Below, piece by piece: positions 28,257 to 36,141 of a stretch of DNA of 64,000 nt. This stretch comes from JBBSDP01 sp963754335 (GTDB taxonomy: Bacteria; Planctomycetota; Phycisphaerae; Tepidisphaerales; Tepidisphaeraceae). Numbering within the stretch: position 1 is the stretch's first letter; each line of letters begins with the position of its first letter. A program made the translations under genes and the position numbers. The stretch spans positions 367,771 through 431,770 of the forward strand of contig CAVWFQ010000001.1 of the NCBI GenBank assembly GCA_963754335.1. Reading direction: 5' to 3'. The notes below the pieces were generated by a model that ran no database searches, was not told the DNA's origin, and saw only the letters and a program-made list of their open reading frames with translations.

Positions 28257-28975
28257 TCACATGATCAGCTTCTTGATATTCTCCGGCAGATCCGGATTGG
28301 GGACGATCTCGACCGAGCTTTTGGCCGGCCCCACGAGAAAATGAACTGCCCCGAAGTCGCCGGCGGATTTGAAAGTGCGGGTGTTTGCGTCGAACTTGCC
28401 GTAAGACAGGCGTACGGTGCGATCGTCGATTTTGATCAGAGAGAGATCCTCATTTCTCAGGGCCGCATCTGCCGTGACCCAGGCAGACCCGCCGGTCCAG
28501 ACGCCGACCATGCTCCGGTGGATGCCGGAGCCGAATGAATAAGTGAAGACGAGCTGGGGCCGGCCATTTTGCGCCAGGTCCGCCACGCACATGGACATGA
28601 TCCCATCTCCGCCGAAACCAGCTCCGATCAGGGACGTCTTTCCGTGATCGATGATGTACGATTCGTCGACATAAATCCCTTCGGTCACCATGAAAACCTG
28701 GGCGTGCAGTCGCTCCCAGATCACCGGCGTGGTGATTTGCGCAGCGGAAATGTGGCGGCCGGATTCATTTTCGGATTGGATCGGAAGACTTCCTGGCGTA
28801 CGTCCGCGGTTGCCTCGTCGAGAGACAAACGGCGTTCGGTTTGAATTGGCGCCGGCGACTGCGTCTGACCTGGAAGATCCTCCGGACGGGCATCGAGCAC
28901 CGTCGAACTCCGGTTACAACCGGCGATCAACAAGCTCGTCAGATAAAGGGTGACTCGAATTGGGATCAATTTCAT
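28257..28975 (-). CDS. lipoprotein of unknown function, one frame shift
   Basis: Starts 'MKLIPIRVTLYLTSLLIAGC' with a clear lipobox (LIAGC). The polar segment ends in 'NPAATFPL' where the frame changes near 28738-28745; the other frame goes on 'AQITTPVIWERLHAQVF', 'DHGKTSLIGAGFGGDGIMSM', 'RPQLVFTYSFGSGIHRS' and ends 'DLPENIKKLIM'. The globular part is beta-rich and has no motif I recognise. About 239 residues. Its stop abuts the Hen1 stub on the other strand. Confidence 0.6.
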
Positions 28976-29083
28976 ATCACTATTTCTTTGAAGAGATTAT
29001 CTTTGCATTCGGCTGTAGTGTAAATCGTGGTGCGTCATCTGACGCGAATTTCCACGACGGGGCAAAGCGGCGTTATCTGGACG

Positions 29084-29992
29084 ATGAAGACTACTCCCCC
29101 TCTGATTCTCCCCATCGGTACGCAGGTCGTGGTTCTGACGCAGGTATGCGGGCCCGACGGGCAGGTGGTTCATCCTCCCAAGGCGGTTGGCGTCATCGTG
29201 CAATCGCCGCTCGATGACTCGCATCGTTATCGCGTGCAATTTACCGATGGATTGATCGCCGCTTTCGCGCGAACGCAGCTTTCGGTCCTATCGCAGTTTC
29301 AGGAGGGATTCGATCCGCTCAGCGAACACGACCTGTATCAAAACGTGATTTATCGGTGCGTGGTCGGGTCGCGCGCTTATGGACTGGACGATGCCGAGAG
29401 TGATACGGACCGCCGCGGCATCTATCTTCCGCCGGCCGATCGGCACTGGTCGCTCTATGGCGTTCCCGAGCAACTCGAGAATTCCGATAGCGAGGAGGTG
29501 TATTGGGAGGCCCAGAAATTTTTGGTTCTCGCGCTCAAGGCCAATCCGAATGTGCTGGAATGCCTCTATACGCCGATCGTTGAGCATGCGACGCCGCTCG
29601 CGATGGAGTTGATCGAGTTGAGATCGCAGCTGCTTTCTAAATTGATCTATCAGACCTACAACGGCTACGTGCTCAGCCAGTTCAAAAAGCTTCAAGGCGA
29701 TCTGCGCAGCAAAGGAGAGGTAAAATGGAAGCACGTCATGCACCTGCTCCGGCTGCTGCTGGCGGGAATTATCGCGCTCGAGGAAGGATATGTTCCCGTT
29801 CACGTCGGCGCGCACCGCGAGCGCCTTTTGCACATCAAGCGTGGCGAAGTTTCCTTCGAAGAATGCGAAAAATGGCGTCGCGCGCTGCACATCCGATTTG
29901 ACGCTGCGGCGGATCGATCGGCCCTGCCCGATCGACCCGACTACGAAGCCGCCAACGCCTGGCTGCTCCGCGCCCGAAGAGCGATGATCTAG
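29084..29992 (+). CDS. RlaP-type nucleotidyltransferase (RNA repair), copy 1
   Basis: About 302 residues. N-terminal small beta domain ('LPIGTQVVVLTQVCG', 'VHPPKAVGVI') then a polymerase-beta-type nucleotidyltransferase core with 'CVVGSRAYGLDDAESDTDRRG', in which Gly-Ser and the two Asp are the nucleotide and metal residues. The family (RlaP, Pfam PF10127) occurs in RNA-repair operons with Pnkp, Hen1 and RNA ligases, and is predicted to add nucleotides to damaged RNA ends. ATG 29084 is chosen; a GTG at 29027 is possible. A paralogue follows and a Hen1 stub precedes. Intact. Confidence 0.82.
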   Translation: MKTTPPLILPIGTQVVVLTQVCGPDGQVVHPPKAVGVIVQSPLDDSHRYRVQFTDGLIAAFARTQLSVLSQFQEGFDPLSEHDLYQNVIYRCVVGSRAYGLDDAESDTDRRGIYLPPADRHWSLYGVPEQLENSDSEEVYWEAQKFLVLALKANPNVLECLYTPIVEHATPLAMELIELRSQLLSKLIYQTYNGYVLSQFKKLQGDLRSKGEVKWKHVMHLLRLLLAGIIALEEGYVPVHVGAHRERLLHIKRGEVSFEECEKWRRALHIRFDAAADRSALPDRPDYEAANAWLLRARRAMI

Positions 29993-30007
29993 ACTTTGAG
30001 GAAATTT

Positions 30008-30088
30008 AACCGCGGATGGCGCGGATTTCGCGGATGGGATTTGCTTCATACACTCTCTTATCCGCGACATCCGCGCAATCCGCGGTTT
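30008..30088. repeat. palindrome of GCGGAT words
   Basis: Left arm 30008-30039 'aaccgcggatggcgcggat...', right arm 30060-30088 inverse '...atccgcgcaatccgcggtt', between the two RlaP genes. Confidence 0.85.
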
Positions 30089-30122
30089 ATTCTTCTGGTT
30101 TTGAAAAACAACGGGTGGAATC

Positions 30123-30878
30123 GTGGGAAATGATCCGAGAGTTCTCAAGGTCGTCAAAAGCCAGCGTTACCCGCTGCTGTTCGTCACAATCAGCGGCGCG
30201 CACCTCTATGGCTTCCCCTCGCCCGACAGCGACTACGATTTGCGCGGAGCGCACATTCTCTCGATTCGCGAAGTAGCCGGACTGACGGTCGGCCCGGAAA
30301 CTCTCGAACTGTCAGCCGATCGAGATGGACTGGAAATCGACCTGGTGACACACGATGTGGCGAAATTCTTTTCGCTCATGCTGAAGAAAAACGGCTACGT
30401 GCCCGAACAGCTCTATTCGCCTCTGATCGTTCACACTTCCCCGGAACATCACGAATTGAAGCAGATTGGGCATGGCTGCATTACCCGCCATCATGCCCAC
30501 CATTATTTCGGCTTCGCCGAGACGCAGTGGAAGCTTTTTGAGAAGGAGAATCCGCGCCGGGTAAAGCCGTTGCTTTACGTGTATCGCGTGCTGCTCACGG
30601 GGATTCACCTCATGAAGACCGGCGAGGTGGAGGCCAATCTCGTGAAGCTCAATGAGATCTACAGGCTGACGTATGTTCCGGATCTCGTGGCCCGCAAGCT
30701 CGCCGGGCCTGAGCAATCATCGCTTTCGGATGCGGACATCGAATTTCACCGCGCCGAATACGATCGGCTGCGGGGAATGCTTCAAGCCGCATTCGATGCG
30801 AGCCGCCTGCCCGAAGTGGCGTCGGCCAAGCCGGAGTTACACGATCTGCTTCTTCGGCTTCGCGGAGTCAGCCGATGA
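30123..30878 (+). CDS. RlaP-type nucleotidyltransferase (RNA repair), copy 2
   Basis: 251 residues from GTG 30123. Core motif 'ISGAHLYGFPSPDSDYDLRG', the same Gly-x-x-x-x-Gly...Ser-Asp-x-Asp-x-Arg-Gly pattern as copy 1; the rest is helical ('YFGFAETQWKLFEKENP', 'LLYVYRVLLTGIHLMKTGEV'). It lacks the N-terminal beta domain and is clearly diverged from copy 1, so the pair is an old duplication or two family branches. Likely acts on RNA ends or on a nucleotide signal; target unknown. Only 130 nt with a palindrome separates the two. Intact. Confidence 0.82.
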   Translation: MGNDPRVLKVVKSQRYPLLFVTISGAHLYGFPSPDSDYDLRGAHILSIREVAGLTVGPETLELSADRDGLEIDLVTHDVAKFFSLMLKKNGYVPEQLYSPLIVHTSPEHHELKQIGHGCITRHHAHHYFGFAETQWKLFEKENPRRVKPLLYVYRVLLTGIHLMKTGEVEANLVKLNEIYRLTYVPDLVARKLAGPEQSSLSDADIEFHRAEYDRLRGMLQAAFDASRLPEVASAKPELHDLLLRLRGVSR

Positions 30879-31016
30879 AGTCGCAATTCGAGAACTCACG
30901 GCCCACCAATTACTGAGCTGCTCTGATTCTGCCGCTTTCTCCACTAAATGTTGGTGGGAAGCTGATCCAAGGGGCGATACGCCTTTGCCTTGGCAGGCTC
31001 CGGCAACACCCAGAAC

Positions 31017-32300
31017 CTATTCCGGCAACGGCTTCCCATGCGTTTCCGGCGCGAACCAGATCAATACCATACCGACCACATAGATCAGCGTGACCACGGC
31101 CGAGGCGCTGGCGCAGCGCCCGCCGAATTGGCCGACGAGCCACCCCTGGCCGAGGACGCCGCCGGCGGCGAGGATGCGGCCGAAATTGAACCCGAGGCCC
31201 TGTCCGGTCGCGCGGACTCGTGTGGGGAAAAGCTCGGGAAGATACAAAGGAAGCCAGCCGTAGAACGCTGCCGTCGTCGCGCCGACCAGGAAAGTCATCG
31301 CCAGCAGTGCCGGGCCATAAGCGTGAATTCCCTGAAATAGGATCTGGCAGAATGCGAGTGATGCGACGCACAGAACGAAATACGTTACACGGCGTCCGGC
31401 CTTTCCCCCGAGCAGCGCCCCGGCGAAGCATCCGAAGACTGCTCCGACCGCACTGTACATTTGCGCCACCGCCTTCGCGCGCGGCATCGCGGCGTGGGTG
31501 ATCTGATCGACCCAGAGCGGGATCCATTGCACCGACGCCCAGGTTCCGATCAGGCAGACCGCCGCGAAGGCGATCGCCAGCAGCGTCAGCCGGCGCAACG
31601 GCGGCGAGAGAACCTCGCGAATGGGCTGCGCGGTTCGCTCCCGAACGGATCGTTTCCATCGTTCGGATTCAGGCACGCAGAGAAGAATGAAAAAGGTCAG
31701 CACCGCGGGAGCCGCCCCGGCGAGCATCACCCATCGCCACGAGTGGACCGTCACCCGGAAGACGAAGCCGAGCGCCCCGATCAGCGCAAAGCCGACATTA
31801 CTGGCCGCACCGATCGCGCCAGCGAGCACGGGTCTGCGTGCTTCCGGCCAACATTCCATGACGAGCGCAACGCCTAGCGACCATTCGCCGCCCATCCCCA
31901 GGGCCGAGAGGAAGCGGAGAATCGCCAGGTGCCAGGGCGCAAGGGCGAAAAAGCAGAGCCCTGAGAAAAGCGAATAGACGAGAACACTGAGCGCCATCGC
32001 GCGGACGCGGCCGATCCGGTCGCCGAGCCAGCCAAAGATCAGACCGCCGACGGCCGCCCCGACCAGGAACAGCGCGGTGATGATCCCCATCCACCATCCG
32101 ACGAGCCGGTCATCGGTGATTTGCATCAGATCGCGCAGGGCCGGCCGAGCCACCAGTGGAAAGATCCCCATCTCCAGTCCGTCGAACATCCATCCCAGGA
32201 ACGCCGCGGACAGAACCAGCCAGCGCTCGCGCGACGTGGTCGGAGGAAACTGAGCCGACGGCACGGACGGTTCATATTCGATGGCGGTGGTCTGGGTCAT
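31017..32300 (-). CDS. MFS transporter (sugar-porter/benzoate-like)
   Basis: About 427 residues, 12 helices. ATG 32300 ('MTQTTAIEYEPS'). First helix 'FLGWMFDGLEMGIFPLV', loop 2-3 signature 'FGWLGDRIGRVRAMA', helix 4 'LRFLSALGMGGEWSLGVALV' and 'ELFPTRVRATGQGLGFN' in the second half, the pattern of metabolite:H+ symporters. Substrate not identifiable. Open frame extends upstream but looks non-native there. Intact. Confidence 0.9.
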   Translation of the reverse strand: MTQTTAIEYEPSVPSAQFPPTTSRERWLVLSAAFLGWMFDGLEMGIFPLVARPALRDLMQITDDRLVGWWMGIITALFLVGAAVGGLIFGWLGDRIGRVRAMALSVLVYSLFSGLCFFALAPWHLAILRFLSALGMGGEWSLGVALVMECWPEARRPVLAGAIGAASNVGFALIGALGFVFRVTVHSWRWVMLAGAAPAVLTFFILLCVPESERWKRSVRERTAQPIREVLSPPLRRLTLLAIAFAAVCLIGTWASVQWIPLWVDQITHAAMPRAKAVAQMYSAVGAVFGCFAGALLGGKAGRRVTYFVLCVASLAFCQILFQGIHAYGPALLAMTFLVGATTAAFYGWLPLYLPELFPTRVRATGQGLGFNFGRILAAGGVLGQGWLVGQFGGRCASASAVVTLIYVVGMVLIWFAPETHGKPLPE

Positions 32301-32464
32301 GGATGATGAAGGATCACGAAATGCTACCCGATGGACCCAGCTCTGTTGCAAGCGCCTACGGGCCTGGCCCATTCCCGTTCGCGCACCAAAGTGCCGCGGC
32401 ATTCTGGACCGCTGCACGAGGGGGCTTTGCCCCGTCGTGGAATTTGCTGCACGATCGCGCCCTG

Positions 32465-33438
32465 CTATCGGGAAAGAGTTGGTATGACGGCCCCACCGCG
32501 CACGATCGCCCCATTGAGAAACCGTTCGAGCTGGCGCCGATATTCTTCCGGTTCCACCGCAATCGCCAGGGCGTGGCCGGCGCCGGGGGCAGTCCAAAAC
32601 AGGTCGTCTGCCGGACGGGTCCGCGCAGCGAGGGCCTCTCCGAGCGCAATCAAATCCCCCGGCGCCGCCAATCGATCGGCGGCCGGCGCGATGACCATCA
32701 CCGGACAGGCGATTTTCGCGAGCAGATCGACGGGTCGAACCTCTGAAAAGTCAGCGTGGGCAATTTTCTCGGCCAGCTCGATGGCCAGATTCTGAAACCA
32801 TCTCCCCGGAAATCCCGCCTGGTCCCACAGATGACCGGCGAAGCTCCTGAAGTCGACAAACGGAGAATCGAGGATGACGCCGTCGACCCGGACCCCCGCG
32901 GCTGCGCCCGCCGCCGCTACGGCCGCTCCCATGCCTACCCCAAAAAAAACCACCGATCGCGTCTGGTCCGGGCGCTGGCGCGCAATTCGTTGATCGCCTG
33001 TTCGATATCCTTTCGTTCGAAATAGCCGGCGGTGGAATATTTTCCGTCGCTCTCTCCATGGGCGCGCAGGTCGAGCGCAAGGACATGGAAATCCAATGAG
33101 TGCCAGATCGGCGCCCAGGCGATCGCGCCCACTTTGGCGTCGCCGTAATCGTGAAGAAGGACAACGCATCGATGAGACGGGGATTGCGAAGGAATCCACC
33201 ACCCCGCCAGCGTAAGGCGCGCGCCGGCGGCGTTTTCATCACGCACGGCAAGCGGGACATTTTCAAATACGAGCCCGAGGTCGCCAGGCGACAGACGCCG
33301 CACCAGCCACGCGGCCCGACCGTCGGTCATGCGCGGCGGGCGAAGCAGCGACACCGCCATCAGGAATGTGATCCCCGAAGCGGCCAGCGCCGCAAAGGCG
33401 AGGAGAGTCATCGACAGCGATAGAACGGCGGAATGCAT
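32465..33438 (-). CDS. alpha/beta-hydrolase-fold protein without nucleophile serine, one frame shift
   Basis: Starts 'MHSAVLSLSMTLLAFAALAA' (membrane anchor), then 'RCVVLLHDYGDAKVGAIAWA' and 'HVLALDLRAHGESDGKYSTA', typical of lid-less hydrolases. The frame is lost near 32975-32985 ('AINELR') and resumes as 'RQRPDQTRSVVFFGVGMGAA'. The nucleophile elbow reads G-V-G-M-G, where the family has G-x-S-x-G. Acid and base positions remain ('PAADRLAAPG', 'GAGHALA'). About 323 residues. Either an inactive pseudo-enzyme or another base error; see findings. Confidence 0.75.
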
Positions 33439-33455
33439 CGGTCCGAATCATAGGG

Positions 33456-33548
33456 GGAAAGGACGAAGTGTGAACGATGAACGATGAACTGAAGACGGTG
33501 GGACGACCTCTTCCGTTCATCGTTCATCGTTCACACTTCATCCTTTCC
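33456..33548. repeat. palindrome of GTGAACGATGAAC words
   Basis: 34-bp arms 33456-33489 and 33515-33548 with one mismatch and a 25-nt loop. Lies between two minus-strand genes; the downstream gene's stop (TGA 33549-33551) abuts the right arm. Confidence 0.88.
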
Positions 33549-33974
33549 TCATCCCAGGATCGAACGGCGTATCCGTTCCATTTCCTTCTCTCGCGCGTCG
33601 GGGACGTCGGCAGTCTGAAGAAGTGAGAGGAATCTGCATTCGATGAGCCAGCGATTCGATGAAACCAGGCTCGAAGCGGTGACGCTGTAAAGCAGCGGAA
33701 TCTGGGCGCCGCGAATCGGAACAAAAGCGACGAGTTGATCGTCGACGCTCATCGGTCGACCGCACTCGAATCGCGCCCCCGCGTTGGAACATGCCTTCAG
33801 TCGCGCCGGCGTGCGTGGGCCTTCATCGGCGGTCGCCGCCAGGCTTATCTCAAGGGGAAGGTTCCCCATCACAGACGAACCGCTATTACCTTGATCCGGG
33901 GCGGCGGCCGCGGAAGCGCGTAATGCTGAAGCTAAAACAGCAAATAGTTGGGGGGGGAGGTTCATGTTGTTCAT
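33549..33974 (-). CDS. small secreted protein of unknown function
   Basis: 142 residues with a signal peptide 'MNNMNLPPQLFAVLASALRA' and likely cleavage in 'SAAAAP'. The mature part has 'LPLEISLAATADEG', 'VDDQLVAFVPIRGAQIPLL' and ends 'EKEMERIRRSILG'; two cysteines ('KACSNAGARFECGR') could pair. Family not recognised. An upstream ATG-less extension is not supported. Confidence 0.6.
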   Translation of the reverse strand: MNNMNLPPQLFAVLASALRASAAAAPDQGNSGSSVMGNLPLEISLAATADEGPRTPARLKACSNAGARFECGRPMSVDDQLVAFVPIRGAQIPLLYSVTASSLVSSNRWLIECRFLSLLQTADVPDAREKEMERIRRSILG

Positions 33975-34152
33975 CGGACATTCTTTTATCGAATCGGCCG
34001 ACCAAAAAGTTGAGCAGGAGAAAACGAGGGCCATTGGCGGCTTTTTTTTCGCGGTCGAGCGGCCCAGGTCAATATATTTACTTTATCGCATTGTTTGCAC
34101 GAAAATGCGGTGTCGATGCGTAATCTCCGCATTTTGACGGTGAAAATCGGTG

Positions 34153-35175
34153 TCAATGCGGGCCGTCTTCAAGCCGTGCGATGAGTGCATCGGCAAAATC
34201 GTCAGTGCCGGCAGTTCCGCCCAGATCGCGTGTGCGGATTTTGCCTTCGGTAAGCACCGCGTCATAAGCCCGCTTGATGCGCTGAGCGATCGGTTCTTCG
34301 TGAATATGATTCAACATCATCACGCCGCTCATAATCAGCGCCAGCGGATTTGCCACGCCCTTTCCCGCGATATCGGGGGCACTGCCGTGCACGGCCTCGA
34401 AAACCGCGGAGTCGTCGCCGATATTGGAGCCGGGCACCACTCCCAGCCCCCCGACCAGCCCCGCACACAAATCGCTCACAACGTCCCCATAAAGATTTTC
34501 CATTAAAAGGACGTCGATGCGACTGGGATCCTGGACGAGTTTCATGCACCCGGCGTCGATGATCACTTCATCGTATTCAATATTGGGGTACTCCTCTTCG
34601 TGGATCTTCCGCGAGCAGGCGAGGAAGAGGCCGTCGCTCATTTTCATGATGTTGGCTTTGTGAAATACCGTGATTTTCTGCCGATGGCGGCGCGTGGCGT
34701 AACGAAAGGCGTATCGGGCGATCCGCGTGCAGGCGACCTCAGTTGCGACTTTCAGGCTCGTGACCACGCCGGGGATCACCTCATTTTCGATGCCGCTGTA
34801 AAGGCCCTCGGTATTTTCCCGGACGATCACCATGTCGACGCCATCAAATCGCGTTTTCACGCCGGGCAGATTGCGCACCGGTCTCACGGCGGCGTAGAGA
34901 TTGAGCTTCTTGCGAAGCTGAACGTTGACCGAGGCGAAACCTTTGCCGATCGGCGTCGTCACCGGTCCCTTGAGGGCAATTTTATGGGTCCTGATGGCCG
35001 CCAGGGTGCGCTCCGGCAGGACGTTTTCGAAACCCGCCTCGAGAGCGGATGCGCCGGCGGGGAGTTCAACCCACTCCACGCTCAACCCCGCCGCCTCAAT
35101 CACGCGCCGGGTCGCGGCCGCCACTTCCGGGCCGATTCCATCGCCGGGGATCAGGACAATTGTGTGCTTGGCCAT
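34153..35175 (-). CDS. NAD-dependent isocitrate/isopropylmalate-type dehydrogenase
   Basis: 340 residues, beta-decarboxylating dehydrogenase. 'IVLIPGDGIGPEV' (N-terminal), 'LKGPVTTPIGKGFASVNVQL' with the serine/asparagine substrate loop of isocitrate enzymes, 'VRPVRNLPGV', 'VIVRENTEGLYSGIE', catalytic 'ITVFHKANIMKMSDGLF' and metal-binding 'LYGDVVSDLCAGLVGGLGV', 'VHGSAPDIAGKG'. The substrate loop and 'ENTEGLYSGIE' favour NAD-dependent isocitrate dehydrogenase over 3-isopropylmalate dehydrogenase. Oxidises isocitrate to 2-oxoglutarate in the citric acid cycle. Intact, stands alone. Confidence 0.92.
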   Translation of the reverse strand: MAKHTIVLIPGDGIGPEVAAATRRVIEAAGLSVEWVELPAGASALEAGFENVLPERTLAAIRTHKIALKGPVTTPIGKGFASVNVQLRKKLNLYAAVRPVRNLPGVKTRFDGVDMVIVRENTEGLYSGIENEVIPGVVTSLKVATEVACTRIARYAFRYATRRHRQKITVFHKANIMKMSDGLFLACSRKIHEEEYPNIEYDEVIIDAGCMKLVQDPSRIDVLLMENLYGDVVSDLCAGLVGGLGVVPGSNIGDDSAVFEAVHGSAPDIAGKGVANPLALIMSGVMMLNHIHEEPIAQRIKRAYDAVLTEGKIRTRDLGGTAGTDDFADALIARLEDGPH

Positions 35176-35300
35176 AATTCGCGAACTATACGAAGCAAGA
35201 CGGTCTCAGGGAAAGTGCTCGACGACGAATCGCCGCAAAATATAGGGTGACAAATCGGGAGCGCGCAGAATCTCAGGTCCGATATTTTTTAATAAAAAAA

Positions 35301-35323
35301 ACGCGCTGCGTGGGGCAGCGCGT
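35301..35323 (-). terminator. rho-independent terminator of the c-di-AMP riboswitch unit
   Basis: ACGCGCTGC (35301-35309), loop, GCAGCGCGT (35315-35323), followed on the minus strand by TTTTTTTTATT. It lies 32 nt beyond the stop of the 69-residue gene. Confidence 0.9.
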
Positions 35324-35355
35324 CGTGCAAAAAAACACTTTTTTCAATACGAAAA

Positions 35356-35565
35356 TTAATTGCTCAGCGTCTCGGAATTACTTGTGAGCGATTCGATGGC
35401 TTGTTCGAGCCGGCGCTCGGCGTTGCGAACGTCGAAGTTGGCAACCCCCGTACGCCGGTGGGCAGCCAGGCGATCGACTCCACCGGGTAAGAGGACATCA
35501 TGCAGCTTGGCGTTAATCAACCCCTCGATGGCCTTGCGTAGCGATTCGGCCTGGCTTTCCATCAT
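35356..35565 (-). CDS. 69-residue protein under a c-di-AMP riboswitch
   Basis: Small cytoplasmic protein, family not recognised. AAGGAG stands 8 nt before ATG 35565, so expression is credible. Sequence begins 'MMESQAESLRKAIEGLINAK', then 'LHDVLLPGGVDRLAAHRRTG', then a second amphipathic helix 'NAERRLEQAIESLTSN'. Charged, no membrane segment, no cysteine: it looks like two helices around a short Pro-Gly-Gly turn. It is the only gene between the riboswitch (35690-35872) and the terminator (35301-35323), so it must be what the switch controls. c-di-AMP usually governs potassium, osmolyte and wall genes, so a role in osmotic or envelope adaptation is possible but unproven. Confidence 0.8.
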   Translation of the reverse strand: MMESQAESLRKAIEGLINAKLHDVLLPGGVDRLAAHRRTGVANFDVRNAERRLEQAIESLTSNSETLSN

Positions 35566-35578
35566 GACGATGCTCCTT

Positions 35579-35592
35579 GCGCCGGCTGGCGC
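35579..35592 (-). promoter_or_regulatory. hairpin next to the ribosome site of the 69-residue gene
   Basis: GCGCC/GGCGC with loop AGCC ends 1 nt before the AAGGAG ribosome site. It could be part of the expression platform of the riboswitch. Confidence 0.4.
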
Positions 35593-35689
35593 GGGTTAGG
35601 TCCGGGCCGGGAATCAGAGCGATACGAGCCCTGCTCTCGGCAAGAGAACGGACGACAAAGTGGATAGGAGTCAAACGCTGAACTTAGGA

Positions 35690-35872
35690 GCGTTGATCCT
35701 TTCAGGCGCCTGCGGAGTTAGCTGACGGGCTGGGAGTTGAAAGTCTCCCTCGGCTTGAAACAACAGCCGATTCGCCCCTGCCGGGTGCATAACCAGCACC
35801 GACGAAACGATTCTTTCAAACCGTTTTGGTTTCTCCGCGTCTCCCGGGGTTGAGAGACTTAGGCGGTCAAGC
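35690..35872 (-). ncRNA. c-di-AMP riboswitch (ydaO/yuaA class)
   Basis: Minus-strand leader matching the conserved blocks of this class in order: P1 start 'ACCGCC', 'GACGCGGAGAAACC', an optional stem with 'GGTGCTGG', then 'GGGGCGAATCGGC', the GGGAG/CTCCC helix with 'ACTTTCA', 'GCCCGTCAGCTAACTCCGCA' and 'GGCG' closing P1, ending 'CCTGAAAGGATCAACG'. The 'CAGCTAACTCCG.AGGC' block is nearly identical to the crystallised Thermoanaerobacter aptamer as I remember it. In this class, bound c-di-AMP usually turns expression off. Promoter at 35880-35908, single short gene downstream. Confidence 0.9.
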
Positions 35873-35879
35873 GGGGGAA

Positions 35880-35908
35880 AATTTAAGGCGAGGCCTGAGC
35901 ACTGTCAA
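35880..35908 (-). promoter_or_regulatory. sigma70 promoter of the riboswitch unit
   Basis: TTGACA (35903-35908, read on minus), 17-nt spacer, TAAATT (35880-35885). Start of transcription falls at about 35873, just where the aptamer begins. Confidence 0.8.
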
Positions 35909-35914
35909 GGAAAA

Positions 35915-35931
35915 TCGGCAATAATTGCCGA
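35915..35931. promoter_or_regulatory. 17-bp perfect palindrome upstream of the riboswitch promoter
   Basis: TCGGCAATAATTGCCGA, eight bases each side of a central A, flanked by A and T runs, 7 nt upstream of the -35. Operator or UP-like site; the binding protein is unknown. Confidence 0.4.
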
Positions 35932-36141
35932 AAAAACTGCCTTTTTTTCGTCATATTGGGTAAGCAATAATATGAAATACAATCGATGAAAGTTTCAACG
36001 GTTTGCGATGCGGATCAACCTTGTTTGTGTAGCCGTCTGTAGCGCGAACTTGCGGCCTGCTCCGCGTTCTATCGCGGGGAGTAAAGTCCGCCGGACGACA
36101 GGACTGACAATCGATTCTTCCGCCGCTACACTCGCCGCACG

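Noticed and set aside
35593..35872. cobalamin riboswitch or tRNA-like leader
   Set aside because: The 'CAGCTAACTCCG' and 'GGGGCGAATC' blocks and the helix order match the c-di-AMP class instead, and there is no B12 box.
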